From assembly GCF_001039355.2 (NCBI RefSeq), contig NW_019775635.1, positions 1,137,434 through 1,197,433 of the forward strand: DNA of 60,000 nucleotides, given 5' to 3'. How positions within the stretch are numbered: the stretch's first letter is position 1; the number at the start of each line of letters is the position of its first letter. The translations under genes and the position numbers were made by a program. Source of the stretch: Lingula anatina. Its lineage: Eukaryota; Brachiopoda; Lingulata; Lingulida; Lingulidae. The notes beneath the pieces were generated by a model. The model was not told the origin of the DNA and did no database searches. It worked only from the letters and a program-made list of their open reading frames with translations. Shown in pieces: positions 34,373 to 47,526 of the stretch.

Positions 34373-37300
34373 CATTTAATTATTAGTCAAGTACATTCTC
34401 CTCTCTACATTTTGCTATGTACATGTAAATATTCATTTCCTCCCTCTTTTTACCAAGCATTGTTCTGCTTCCCTGAAGTACTATTTGAATCTAGTTGAGC
34501 TGCTCCAATTAAGAAATTGGTCATCACCAGCTAAAGGGCAAGCTTGCATTGATTGTCAGTATCAGCTTGATTAAAATTCCCAAGATCTTGTGATGAAGTC
34601 AGGATATGTCCTATTTTTGGTTTTAATCTATCACTGTAAGATAGGTGATAACAGAGTTAACTAAGAACCCAGTTTCCTAAGAAGGCATCTAAGAAACTAG
34701 GAAAGTTTGAATTATCTTGAACTCCAAAATAATTAATTTAGATGGACTTACAAATTTGATTTTCATCGGCATTTTGTTTCAATTTGTCTGTGTGACAAGT
34801 TTGAATTATAGCATTTAGTTAGTGGCTCCCATATTACCAGACAGTTAATTTGATATCCAGCACCACCCCGGGGGTTTTAGGTGCCCCACCCTGGGGCACA
34901 GCAGGCACTGCAGGGGGGCACTAGGAGTGCACAGGCTTCAAATATTTTGGTGATTGTCTCTTCACTGTAACTGTGAAATACTTTCATTATATTGTTCAAA
35001 AGAGTTGCAGAGAAACAGGGCTAGCATTTAAAAGTCTTAAAGAAAGAGAATGATACGAATATGTTGTTAAGATGGAAGGACGATAAAGCCATGGCAAGGA
35101 CAAGGGGGCAGCTCTGTTGCTTGAAGGGGTGGTGGTGAAATCGTAAAGCAATACGGGATATTATGCAACATGCCAGTGACATTGAGGAAACAATTAAAAC
35201 GACCAGTGCTGACTTCCTGCCTCCATAGTGCTGGCTAAGCAAGGCACATCTGCGGTCTAAGGAGGTGAGAGTCTCCACAATAAACAGAAAACTTTCAGAA
35301 CAAGACAAGCGAACCAGCACCTGTGTGATGAGGAGGTTTACTGTTGTTTTTCCATTTATCTATAGTGACATACATGAATATATACACACAAGACATAAAT
35401 AGACCATTTCAACTTCATAAAGCCATGAAGAATTTTTTCTTTTGTGGTTGAGACTCGGTGTTTATAGAGGCTGCCATACCAGAGGTTATGTACTGTGGTT
35501 AATTGCTCTTAAATCTTGACATCTGCTAAGTAGTTAACTTACCAGGCAATACATTTTATGCTTTTACAGTAAACCAATACTATATCTAATGCTGTGTCAG
35601 TAGGCACTCCCTCCCCCCCACCCCCTCCCAGCCAGATTGGTATTTGAAAATGTGCCTCTAGCTTTGCATTACATTAAAGATTTGTTTTGACCCAGGTGTA
35701 CTGATACATAGCATGATTCATCATCACATGTTTAGATAATGAACTTCAAAATAAAATGGTTATACTGTTATGTAGCATTGTAGTATGTTTTTAATGTATT
35801 ACCATGAGGTCGGGAGTCAATGGCCGTGTCTTGGGTCCTATGAAGCCATTCAGAATAGAAGATCAGAGTATCAACTGATCCAAGGCTCAAGTCCGCGTCG
35901 GAGTCGAGATTTAATTTCTGCCCGCTGCAGGGGCAATACATGGGGAGATGTGCAAGAGGCGGAGAGACCATTACAGGATTAAGCAGTTTTCCTTTCATGT
36001 AGGTCCGCCATATTTAAGCCGTGGACCAGTTAGCACTCGGATCTTCTCATTCTGAATGGAGCCTACGACTACATAACTCTATATGAAGCATTGTTCAACC
36101 ACCTGTTAGCAGTAATTAGAACTGAAGAATATATATATGTTGACGTCGCCTGTTGTACTCCTTTCTCCACTTCTTTGTGAATCATATTTCCCTGGCAGAG
36201 AAGTATCGCTGTTCACCTTTGGCTTAACAAAATATATTTAAGTGTAAAAAGTCTGTGAGTACTTGGAAATAAAACGCAACTTAATTTTTTTCATGAAATT
36301 GGTCATTTTACAATGCACGGGAAATCTAGTTGACTGAAGACGAGTTTGCCGTCGTGAAGAGTGGACTTTAACAGACATTTTTTAACGATGAAAAATTTCA
36401 AAAGAAAAGTTTATGTCGCAGTTCTTTGTGTTGTATATACCTTGGCATTAGAATTGTATTAATGTTTACGTTGTTAGAACAGTATCTTTGATTGTGTTAG
36501 TTGAGATTATAGGGACATTTACTCTAATAAGACGGCACTATCAACTGACGCACCCAATTTGACAAGGTTTTTGACTAAATGGAATTAGATAAAGTGTTTT
36601 TTAAAGGATTTTTTAAAGTGATTTTTAAGGTGACTGGGAGTGGAGTAAATTATTACCCAACGTCCTGACAACTGGACGCAAATGAATTTGGTAATTAATC
36701 TTTACATAGAAGAATTCGCTACAAACTCTAAATCTACTTCTGGCGTAATTGATAAGAAATCGTATATGTCCAGTTTTAAGGTAGATTTTCCATTTTATCT
36801 GTGTTTCAAAAATAAGACATCGTGAGAAAGGATTGAATTCCAAACTAAATTTTGGTTCGACGTTTTGAGAAGGGAGAGGCTGCCACTCTTCCACTTTAAC
36901 AGCTTGATTTCTTCGGTGTAGGGGTGGAGAAGAAAGCGATGATGGACATTTTGTAAATGAACATAATCTTAACGTCTAAAATTTAAAATCTCGTGCTCGT
37001 GTATCGTGTAAATAATAAACACACTGTATTAATGAACGGGTGTCAACAGTTGCCTAATATGAAAGGTCACCGAGTATTGCCCTTTTGTCCACACCTGTAA
37101 CATGACATTCCGTGGCACAAAATGGGCCAGTAATAATCTATTATTTATTTTTGTCGTTACTTCTGTGTGAATAAACAAAGCAAACGTGTGCACGTTTGTT
37201 GCTGCGTTTCACAGCATCTAGCTCGAATTTGGAAACAAACCAACAAACAAGGTGACAAATGTACGCAATGAGAACATTTATTAATCGTAACATTACATTG

Positions 37301-39424
37301 CTTCAACAATTGTAATTATCCATTAATTGTTTAGAATCATAACAAGGGTTTGGCCTGTACACTATACACATATTACTATACACTGGTCACCTGGATGTAC
37401 ATACATCTATCACTATACACTGGTCACCTGCATATACATACAAACGGCACCTGATGAACGCGGGGAGGGGGCACCTGGCGTGAAGTTATGAATTTGATGA
37501 AGATATTTTCAAAATGCAAGTTTAAAATTACGCCAGATGCTAAGTCAATGGAGAAAAAGAAAAAAATGAAAGAAAGAACAAATGAAAAAACAATACTTCC
37601 CAGGAAGTGGAACTGTACATCTGGTGGTGTATTAAAAGAAACAGATTCGCAAGATATGAGTTAGATAAAAAAATTAAAATTAAGTTAAAAGTATGTTCGC
37701 AACGGTACTTTAACTACGTCAGTCGCCGCATTAAAATACTTTCTAACAAGTGGAACTAGAAATTTTGTAGTGTCTTTGCACAAATAGACCCTAATATCAT
37801 CAGTTTCTGAGATGGCGCTGTGTCTGCCATTGCGTTCTTTTACTGTTGCACATTTTATTTCTAGGTAGATAATATTTAATTGCACAAGATCACTTTGCCT
37901 GGACGTAAATACAGTCTGAGTACTCGCCCGGCTGACAAAAAGATTTAATTTTACGTATAATACGTTCAACAAACTTCAGCAACTTTGAACTGTTGAGGCG
38001 GATTCTTGCCACAAGATAGGGCGCTTTAATTTCCCCACAATTCTCCCTGCATTTTAGAAACTGAACATGTGTTAATAAATCCTCAAATTAAGGAAAGTGA
38101 TAGCAAGCGTTCTGGCTTATAAATTTCTAATGTTTTTTTTTTCTTTCTACAAATAACTCGCCTTTTGTACCTTTCTTTTCCACTGTAGTCTAAATATTGT
38201 TAGATAGATAACCTTGTTAGAGCTCGTTCAACAGACTGAACATACATGCAAAAAAGAACGCTAAATATAATAATAAAATTATTGGCGCTTTTTTCGTAAT
38301 TATGTTGGAAAATAATAAAAAGGATGTAAAAAAATACGTGAAACAGACTGTCGTCGCCAGACGTTTTGTGTCAATACATTAACGTGATTGAAAACTTTTG
38401 ATATCACACTGCTTTTTATCTCAAGTAAGTCAATAACTGAAATTAATTAGGAAGTCAAGTCATTATCTGCACAGCATTAAAAGAAATTTGTGGTCAAGTC
38501 GTCGTTACATGTTTGACATGCTTCATTTCTCTGTCTCCTCCGACAGCCGCGCCGTCGCGTGATATTTCTGTGTCCCAGATTTACACCGGAAATAATTTAC
38601 ATCTATATTTACACACTTTATACACATTATATGCAGTTTAATTATATGGCTGGTTAATGAAGTCACTTTTTACCTTTGAAGTGAGTGATGCAAGTTGCAG
38701 CACAGCTGGCCAGGGCAATACGGCAGCTGCCGAAATTTGCGGGCGGACCTGACCTCTGTCACGTGACTGGGAGTGCTCCCCAGACGACAGCTTGGGCAGA
38801 CGATACCAACCCAGCGCTTCCGTCGTTATCGTTAATAATACTGATATAACATCCGCCAACATGTTCCTCCCCCGCCCACGGCTTGTTTCAGTTGGGTTCA
38901 TCTTTGTTGTGTTTTGTATTGACTAGTTCATCCCTAACTACATGAACACATAGAATGCCACCGCAAACCCGCTCAACTTTGGAACACTTGTCGTCATTGA
39001 AAGGTTGTTAAAAGATCATCTGATTTTCTGTAAGCGAAAAAACTATCCTTGTGTCTCCCGGTGTCCATGGGTCATTACTTCCATTGTCGGCAATCTCAAG
39101 GTTGCCTGTAAACGATTTGTACTCCCATTCGTTGTCTTCTTAACCGGAAAATCAAAAAAGAGTTTCTTTTTAAAAAGTCACTGACATTAAAATCATAGGA
39201 AACGAGTCAATGATTATAAAGAAAGCAATGTTTCTCCTTCTGGCTGGCAATAAGCGACAAGTGCAACAGTATTACGGGGCGAATGGTGTATTTATCGGCA
39301 TAGAACTGAAATATGTGGTAATTGTGGGCGGCCAGAGGGGGTTACTTTCTCAGCCTGCTGGCGTTCTCGGCGAGTGGGAGCGGTGGCCAGCCCACAGCGT
39401 GCCCCAGGTAGATACTGAACACTA
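34373..39424. other. Intergenic region between CHCHD1 and ADMP
   Basis: About 5 kb with no exon chain I can support. CHCHD1 (+) and ADMP (-) converge on it, so both 3' untranslated regions lie here. It contains a short GC-rich self-complementary patch (34865-34925), a C-rich tract near 35600-35630 and a MITE-like repeat at 35834-36066. Small open frames such as 35785-35982 and 36625-36894 have no recognisable product. Confidence 0.55.
35834..36066. mobile_element. MITE-like repeat with CCATTCAGAAT inverted ends
   Basis: GAAGCCATTCAGAATAGAAG at the left (35842 onwards) is matched in inverted orientation by the right end (TCTTCTCATTCTGAATGG ending at 36060). Before the right end it reads TCCGCCATATTTAAGCC and GGACCAGTTAGCAC. 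The same order recurs in shortened form at 50174-50240. It has no coding frame. Confidence 0.72.
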
Positions 39425-42400
39425 TTAATGACATCCACAACTGGCCGCCACCATGTCATCGTACTGCTTCAAGATCACGTTTTCGTGATCGTCAAAGTAT
39501 AATAAACTGATAGAGTAGAGTTTATTTGGCACACAACACGGCGCACCGACGTCTTTGGCCACTTTTAACGCGTGGACTATACTCTGCACTGTAGCATGGT
39601 TTGTAGGTTTTTGATTCTGCCCGAGAGGGAAGGGGCATTCACCTTTACAATGATATGCATTGTACCCTTTGGGGGATATAATCCACCCCGACCACCCGAT
39701 CGCCTCGAAGTCCACGTACAGCTCGTGGCGGTCGCAAGAGTCTGTCTGTTTTCTGCGGCGTCTGAAGCCATAGTAATTCTGAGCAGCTCTTTTACTACGA
39801 CCTGATGAAGTTTCTGGGTCTCCTTGCCTTTGTGTGTCTTCGGAGTCTGTTGACGATGTGTTGTCAGCTCCGAATGAATGAAAGCGTTCGTTCAGATATT
39901 GGATGGCTGCGTAGTTTTTCTGAAAGCGGCCGTCGGGTCGCCTGTGGTAAAAAGTGTATTCGTTCTGCCGCGACCCTTGTAAAAAATCTGAAAGTGAAAA
40001 AATACCCATGTTTTACTCTGCAAACGATTTTCAATACAAGTGCTTAACATGGATTCTTGATGGGTTTCTTATTTAAGGCTGACGTACTGATCTATCATTC
40101 TACATTAACCTAAAGTAAGCGTCCTAGCAAGTGCCACGCCCCTTTCTCTCCCCATTTCCCGGAGATAAATTAACTGGATACAGCACTTACATTAAACACC
40201 AAGTAGTTCAGATATAACAGTTCTAACCGTTATATAGATACACTCTGTCGATACATGGTTTTTATATCCTTAGTGTTACGTTTTCAGTTTGCATACCTAG
40301 GTCCACATGAACACAAGGTATCTGCTTGTATATAACCTCTTAGTTTTAAAGATGCATATCAAATTTTTAAATTATTTTCGCTAAACCCGACCAAACTGCA
40401 CCATAAAGTTTCAAATAGGATAACTTTAAGAAATGCTAAGATATTGTAAGATTATTTTCCAAAAATGATCTTTGCACAGAACAAGTAAATCAAATTTACG
40501 GCTACAAATTTGCAGAAGATTCAGTTTTAAAGCTTTTTCTGTTGCTCTAGAGATTAATTTCGATTTTTTTTCTATTTTTTGTGGATATTTTTTTGCATCG
40601 TGTGAAAAAATGTCAATAATAATTAAAAGACTTTACATGACATTTACTCTCACTTCATATGTTTACATATTATATCTTAAAGTATTACAAGCCACTTACT
40701 ATGAATTGTTGAATTAATAAATTCACAGACAATGCTTTCCTACCGTCAAATTTTCGGCTCTTCTCAAGAGCCTTCCTCAGGACAAACTGGTCATGCGCTG
40801 ATGATCTAAAGCTTGATCTAACGAAAATTTGACGGCATAGGAAAGCACTGACTGTGAAATTATTAATTCAACAATTCAGGTACATCTACCAGACTAATGA
40901 ACTTTTTAAAGAAGCCACTTACTATTCTTGGCCCCAGCAATGTGGTTGAAGTACTTTCTCTTTCCCTCGTCCGTGAAAACCACCAGGATGGGCTGCTTGC
41001 TGTCGTGATGTTCACTTCTCTGGGCAAAGCGGACGTAGGTCCCGTTCAGATGGGCTCCGTCCAGAGACTTGGCGGTGACGAGGAAACCTGGGAGGAGAAA
41101 TTAAACTTCTGCAATGAAGTTATATGTGACCCTTACTAGTCACTTTGCAGGGGCGGATTGAGGCTGTCTTCAGGGTCTTCCGGAAGACGGTCAAATTTCT
41201 AAGTTTACATTGATGAGTACCTAATTTTTTCTGTCGGAAGACGGTCAAAAAATGGAAGATGGATCAACAAAGATAATGTGGAAGACTCAAAAAATATCTC
41301 TGGATCCGCCCCTGAACTTTGTGTGGATTGAGGAGAAAATGGTCACCTTTTATTATAATTTCTTGGAGTTTTTTTTTTTTCGATTTTCAGTGATATTTTC
41401 AGTTATTCATGATATTTCATGATATTGTTTTCTTGGCATAGCGGAATTTTGCTCTCATAACAAATGAAGATTCTTGATTTTTTTTCAAAAACTACACATT
41501 TCTAACTTTTCTTCTGCTTTCATTAATACGATGTTATCTATAGGATATTATTCTACATGTTTTATTTGAAACTGATTTTAGACATTTTTCTAATTTTGAT
41601 ACAAAAAATAATAATTAAATACAGGATGTAAGAAGGAAAGAGGTTTAAACGTATGTTTTTTTACACGTACCGTGGTTGGTAGAGCTATTTTTGGCCCAGT
41701 CCTCGACCGCCTTTTTCACGTTGAATACCTCCCACCCGTGAGTGTGTCCGCTAAGTCGACGGGCGTCAAGCAGGCGAACCCCCTCCTCTGCGAACATATG
41801 GTTAACGTCAAGGACCTGGTATACCTTCAACTGACGACAAAACAACAACGTCAAAATGTTGAATTTTATAGCATAACTACTATCATAGACTATGTTCTTT
41901 AAGAAGATAAGGGTATTATTAATGGGCAAAATTTCCAATTCTAAATATAATAACAGTTTTGTGTGTCTGCAGCGTACGACAATTCCACCTCTAGCCCACC
42001 TACCTGGTGACAATTTAACCAACTGAGAATAAAAGAAGATGTAGCGTTCCTAACAGGCAGGAATGCTGTATTTTATAGAAGCAACGTCAGCAGACGTCAG
42101 TTGTCGCAAAGCGTCAAGAATACCATTTATCATTAATCGATTGATAGTATAATCAATCTCACTCTAGATTTTATCATTCTTTGTCCGGGAAAGTTAAAAA
42201 ACACATTCTGTTTTTATCTAAATCTCTGTTCCAGGGTTAAACAGCGATGTAAAGAATTTTGAATGAAAAATAAGACGACAGAATAGATTATCCCCTGTCA
42301 CACTCCGTGTGGGTTATATATACCAGAATAACGTCACATTACGTCTATTGGGGTCAGAGATACCCCCTGATTACCTGTAAATACAATATCATATTAATCC

Positions 42401-45400
42401 GCTCGACGGACGGTGACACTACAGGCCACAATAGACGAGTACATTAGGCAATACGAATAATAATACCCATACTGCAGTCATACATACACATACAATGTAG
42501 GGGGTACTTTAACCTGTTCACGTTTCAAAAATCTCGGAATTATATGGGTAAACCATTAATTGGCATTGCGTGGAAAGTATCTTGGAACCCCTATTTTATA
42601 AAGCGGGCACTGTTTTCATTACGCAAGCCCCCCAAACACCTGCGCTTAGCACATCTCACTGAGCGTAATCTAGAAATGATTGGTGGGACGTGGGCCAAGA
42701 TATACCCGTGTTTATGAGAGTGTGTATTAATATTCTAATGGTGCACTACTAAGATCTACTTAGGGACTCTTCATTGCTCAATAACAATGTTGTACTATTA
42801 AGTTTGTTTTCGTAAACGGCAGGCTTTACTCGCCCTCACTGACCCTTCCAACCCTCCTTGGGGACGAGGTCGTCATGGACTTCATGCAGTTTTTTTCTTC
42901 CCGTTTTTAGCGATCCACCATCGGACCCCGCGTGGCTATAGTCGTGCACATAAATTGTTTCTTTACGAGGAGTATTGTTCCCCGTTTCAAGGGCCCTCTT
43001 TAGATCGACTGAACTAATTAGTCAAGTATTTGAGCTTGGTATAGAGAGCACAGGTGTGACGGCTACACGGGGATGTAAATTACCGCCGCACCTGGCCTGC
43101 CAGTTTTAATACCCTCACTGTATGCACCCAAGCAAAGAAACACTCCCAACCTACTCCTACCCGAGACCTCTAGCACCCCCCCCTCCTCCCGCACCCCCTG
43201 CCCCTGAAAGCACTAGGGACTCTCACTACATTAAACAATCATATCAGATTTTTACTCCCAGTTGTTTTCTGTGAGTCGCTAACTGACAATGATCACTGAT
43301 TTAATGACTTCGCTGAGATGGCGGTAATTAAATGAAGAGATCCTCAACCCCAAAGAAGAGTGGCAGGCCGACAGCAGACTGGCAGGTCCTCGAAATTAGT
43401 CAAATTTAGTCCTGATTTCGCATCGATCAAGACTGACACCGGGGGAGAGAGTCGGCTCCCGGGATTGACAATAGAAGTTTAATATGCGCAAGGAATGGCC
43501 CATGAAGTGGGCACAGGTGGCCATGTATACTTAACACTTCACTCATTCTCTGTGATTCTCACGTTTTAACCGCACTTTGTACACTAAACACATGTGCATA
43601 TATAGGAATAGTGCCGAAGACACGTGGAAGGGTGTCAAAAATGTGTTTGCCGGTTTAATTTCGGCATTCTTCAAGTAATAAATGATTGTTTACCAGTTGA
43701 ACCGGGGTAATATTGATGGAATTAATACGTTTATGGGAGTGTCGTATTGGGCTGACAATTCTTTTCCAGCTTGGTTCTTCATGATGTGGGGTTTATCACC
43801 GCTATGCCCTTAGATCGTACATTATCCTGTTCTTGGAGGGGCGATCGTGTTGTATCTTATTCCATATTGTTTGTTTACCGTTCCTAAAGGGTAAATACAT
43901 TTAGCCAAGCATTCATTGCGCAACTTACCTCTATCAAATGGACCGCCTGTCTTGGGCGATCCTGGTTCGTCAGCCGCGGTTTCATTTTGAATAAATGAAA
44001 CTCAGCCTCCAGAATTTCTTCCCCAGGTTTGATGAAAGATACATTGAAATAGTAATGAGTCTGATGACGGGTGTCTGAAAAGAAAAACTTCATATATTAA
44101 TTACGATCAGCTGAGCGGGTTTGATGAATGTAGAACAAGTGTTACTGGGTGTGGCGAAGGAGTTTCTAAAAATAAAGATTAAAAACGCTAAAGGTCCCCC
44201 ACCACCACACTTAATTAACTTTCTGTAAGAGAGCAAAATATCATTTCTGGATGAGTTCAAGGATATTATTTATTCATTTGACTTTGTTATGTAAACATAC
44301 TGAAGTACTAAATTTAACATAGCCAACAGTGTTAATATGTAATACTAACAGCTGAATTAATTATCATTATTATTATTATTAGATATAAACCAGAGAGGAT
44401 TATGTCATAATATACATTTAACTCATTATTACGGTATGCCCTGAGACTTTGGTGTAAATTATTACATATTCCCAATCAAAACACGGTTTTGTAGATCTCA
44501 GTCTAGGCAAAGCTGGGGGTTGTTTTAGAGCAGACATTTCCAATGGGAACATGGGCCATAAACGTAAAGCTGTAACCTGATGGCTCAGCTGAAGAGCGCC
44601 GCCACGTGGAAGACGGCGTCTCTCAAGCCAGCCAGGTGCAGCACGTACAGAACCCTACATGCCGGCGTAATCGCAGCGTTTTATTTTCTCACAATTTTTT
44701 TCTCGCCTCCCTTGTCAGCAAAATGAGTGAGATTATCACGTCTTTTCATCAGTGTGGTTTTGGAGGTGGAGGAACAATATCTCGTCTATAATACCACCTT
44801 AAGTTGGGTTCAATGTGAAGCAACTGATGATCAAAGGCAGACATTGTATCTTGATTACAGGTTGTCACAACCCCTGACAACCCCGTGACAGCCCGAGAAT
44901 CGCACGTATTAATGAATGCCAAAAAATGAAAATCGCTTGTTCTTTTCTCTTGCAGTAATGATGACGAATGGGACTTATTTACCTCAATTATAGACATTTT
45001 TCAAGACTGTCGGAATGTAAGACCTAGAATTCTACATAGACATCTCACGGCGTCACATGTACATAGCTTTCTTTTTTGGGGTTTGTGCGGGTTGTAAATG
45101 CTTTACATTGACTTTTTTCAGGCCTTCGACATCAAAGCGAGAACTTCAAAATGTCCATTTATCACTTCTGATTAATTTTCACGATGAACTTTTTCTTCTA
45201 CGTCTTATCCGTTAACCTACCAACCTCGTCTCGTGGATAGTAGTCACACCCATTAGTGAGTCAAGCGTTCCTCCATGGAAACGTGACATTATCCTAGGCT
45301 CTTACAATATATATTTAAAAAAAACAAGCTGTAAAAGTGACTACATACCTCTATCCGGAAAACTCCGTATAACGTCGGCATTGAAGGGTTTCATCCCCTT

Positions 45401-45673
45401 GGTAATTCCATTAGTGTCCGCTATGGCGTTATACAGGTCTATCATGTACTGAGGTGGAGAACGGTGGTTATGATGTGGTATCGGGGGTGGGTCTATCCCA
45501 AAAACTTGTGATAACTTCTCTTTTGCTTCTTCACTAGCGAAAGGGTTTGTCTCTCCCCTTCCACCCCTCAGTTTATCCAACGGGTGGGACCGCAGAAGCG
45601 TAGGGAATCCCGAGATTAATAAGCAGACGACCAAGAAAAGCCTTATGGCGCCAAGCTGTCTGGCAGTCGCCAT
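39425..45673 (-). CDS. ADMP: BMP/TGF-beta ligand of the ADMP type, 450 aa precursor
   Basis: Five exons close in phase: 45673-45349, 44074-43929, 41824-41671, 41087-40923 and 39987-39425 (TAA). It encodes a secreted BMP-type ligand. The first ATG gives a signal peptide (LFLVVCLLISGFPTLL), then a TGF-beta propeptide with SPPQYMIDLYNAI. Basic cleavage sites RSKR and, a few residues later, RRRRK precede the cystine-knot domain. That domain has seven Cys with CKGECPFP, CCVP and terminal CGCH. The stretch SGWIISPKGYNAYHCKGECP and TNHATVQSIVHAL resemble anti-dorsalizing morphogenetic protein more than BMP2/4 or BMP5-8. ADMP is a dorsal-side BMP controlled by Chordin in axis self-regulation. The pinhead-type gene lies directly upstream on the same strand. 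BMP3-like is the main alternative. Intron 4 begins next to a foldback insertion. Confidence 0.82.
40703..40911 (-). mobile_element. Foldback insertion with a 14-bp target duplication at the ADMP exon 4 donor
   Basis: Arms of about 55 bp (40703-40756 and 40822-40877) are inverted repeats with few mismatches, separated by 65 bases. A 14-base direct repeat, AAGCCACTTACTAT, flanks the insert at 40689-40702 and 40912-40925. The right copy contains the splice donor of ADMP exon 4 (minus strand ATA|GTAAGT), so the left copy is a second, identical donor 223 bases downstream. On the minus strand the spacer includes CTGAGGA, a 6-bp hairpin and GAAA (40751-40780), like a hammerhead core. No coding frame. 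Confidence 0.85.
41148..41314. mobile_element. MITE-like element with CAGGGGCGGAT ends, ADMP intron 3
   Basis: CAGGGGCGGATTGAGG at 41148 is matched by an inverted GGATCCGCCCCTG ending at 41314. ACTTTG lies just outside the left end and one base beyond the right end, a possible target duplication. The 167-bp body contains an internal direct repeat GGAAGACGGTCAAA. The ends resemble non-autonomous hAT elements. Confidence 0.8.
44578..44640 (+). other. tRNA-like remnant (possible SINE head) in ADMP intron 1
   Basis: TGGCTCAGCTGAAGAGCG fits a pol III A box and a D-arm (GCTC/GAGC). It is followed by CTCTCAAGCCA, which is a poor match to a B box. The anticodon arm does not fold with a 7-base loop, so this is not a working tRNA gene. 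Confidence 0.3.
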
Positions 45674-47526
45674 GCTGTCGTACAAATGCGTTCGCTCAGG
45701 TGTCGTCTAGTATCCCCAGTATCGAATCAGTCGAACAGCGGGGGCACTTGCTAATTGCAGGTGTTCCTTCAAAACCTCAGTGAGAGTCGTGGACAGGACA
45801 CAATGCGACCGTTGACAATGGCGAGTTGGTTGACAAATCTCTTAGTTAGCCCTCGTGTTGCCTGTCAATGAAACACACGCTACCTCATTGTAACCAGATT
45901 AGCAGCTATGTGATTTTCACACATTGTTCCCACATTTAAGGCCACTATTTTGGGTATTTATCGTCAATTAAAGGAGCTTGCTTTCAGGTTTCATTAAAAA
46001 CAAATCGGGCCACCTGCGCGCACTCGTTTTCCTCCGCCCATTGTAAGTGAACGGAGGGGTCTGCATCCACCAATGCGCTCTCACCGTTTTTTATGCCCTC
46101 TAACCAACTTTACACTGCGACAACAAAAGCCGCTTCACGCTACATAAAGCAATTAAAACTTCCTCCCCTTAAGGAGTAAAAAGATAGGTTTCCTCTCCCC
46201 CTTAATTACACAAAATATTTTGCTGTACGAATTTCCAATTACAAACAAATACATACAAAGCCCTACCAGCTAGGAATCCGAAGTCTGTTTACTCAGTGGA
46301 TCTGACACACGCTCTTCCTTTTTGCTCTCCAAAAAACATGAATTAGCGCTGCACTCTCACTCTAATTTATACACTCGCTTCAACATGTCATAACAATTAA
46401 GGCATTAAATCTTCAATTCGTAAAGTATTGTCGATAAAGGTGTTGCACTTTCAGGCATAAATATTTTCACATTAAGGGAGTGGGCGGTGCTTGGTGTTGA
46501 AAACTGTCAATCATACCAGAGCGACAAAGTGATTGGAAGTGCGGCAGTGTCTAGCCATGCCTTTCTTTTTTGCACGTTACCTTCCGCCAGGCATGCTTAA
46601 TACAGTGCACATACAAACTTACTGTAGCTACATGTACCACATAATCGAGATGTAGAATTATGGTTAAGTAGGACACTTCCAGTAACATGTGCACATTGGT
46701 TCATTTTTTTATTGTATCTAAACTGCGTGTCTTACAACAGAGAGTAAAAGTTACGTCTAAGTAATCTTATTTTGCTCACACTGCATTTGCACTCCACTCA
46801 TTCGTCGGAGCGAGATCAACAACCAGATGCACGATTTATTGCTCGAAACGACAGGACAAGTGAATTATTTACAAAAGTTTTATTTCACGCAAAAACAAGC
46901 GGAATTAATGTCGATTTGACCTTACAAATTATTTACAACCGCGTAACTCTCGATGACAATACAATCTGTGAACCTGAACCACGCGGCCAGAGAGGAGCGG
47001 AGTGAAGGAGGTACACGTACCAGGAACGCAGACAGTTAAGCCGTGATACTGTCGCTGGAAGCGGAGATGTTCAAACGTACTTTTCAAAACGAAAACAAGT
47101 CCGATTTTTTACGCTTGGTAAATCTGCTCTTAGCTGGGACCGAACGCACGTGAGGCTGTATCCATCGGCACGGCGACGTAATCCTGTGAATCTATTCTAA
47201 GGGTTCCCCCTGGTATTTTACACTGTACTGAACTTACATCTAGGGCATTATTTATTTATTTGCTTATCTTGCAAAATGTATTGATATTTTATCTGAAGCT
47301 GTTGAGATAGACCTTGGTGTCAAGTACAGTTTTCTTCCCTGTTCCCGACACCATACGGGCAACAACGAGCATGTTACGCGAAGACATTTTCCGTTTTTGT
47401 CTCAGACTTTGGCATTTCAGTCATTACGAGCGACTGCATATTAGTCAGTCTTGGTCTCTCTCTTTACGAATCGCTCCGTTTGAAATAAGACGTTACAGAA
47501 GTTCCTGATCTCCCTTCTGTCCCATG
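45674..47526. promoter_or_regulatory. Pinhead-ADMP intergenic region, 1.85 kb
   Basis: Both neighbours are on the minus strand, so this stretch holds the pinhead 3' untranslated region at its right and the ADMP promoter at its left. Possible AATAAA hexamers on the minus strand occur near 47247-47258 (TTTATTTATT on the plus strand), about 270 bases after the pinhead stop. I see no additional gene; the frame at 46772-47005 has no recognisable product. Confidence 0.55.

Noticed and set aside
35870-35920. GGCTCAAGTCC as a pol III B box of a tRNA-derived SINE
   Set aside because: No A box at the required distance upstream; the segment is better explained as the inside of the MITE-like repeat.
39572-40047. 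Plus-strand frames over ADMP exon 5
   Set aside because: Antisense to the TGF-beta mature domain, which has all the expected cysteines on the minus strand.
40820-40830. CTGATGA...CGAAA on the plus strand of the foldback as a second hammerhead
   Set aside because: The segment between the two boxes does not form a proper stem II (only GATC/GATC with the core bases involved), so I kept only the minus-strand candidate.
44578-44640. A working tRNA gene
   Set aside because: The A box and D-arm are present but there is no proper B box, no 7-base anticodon loop and no acceptor stem pairing.
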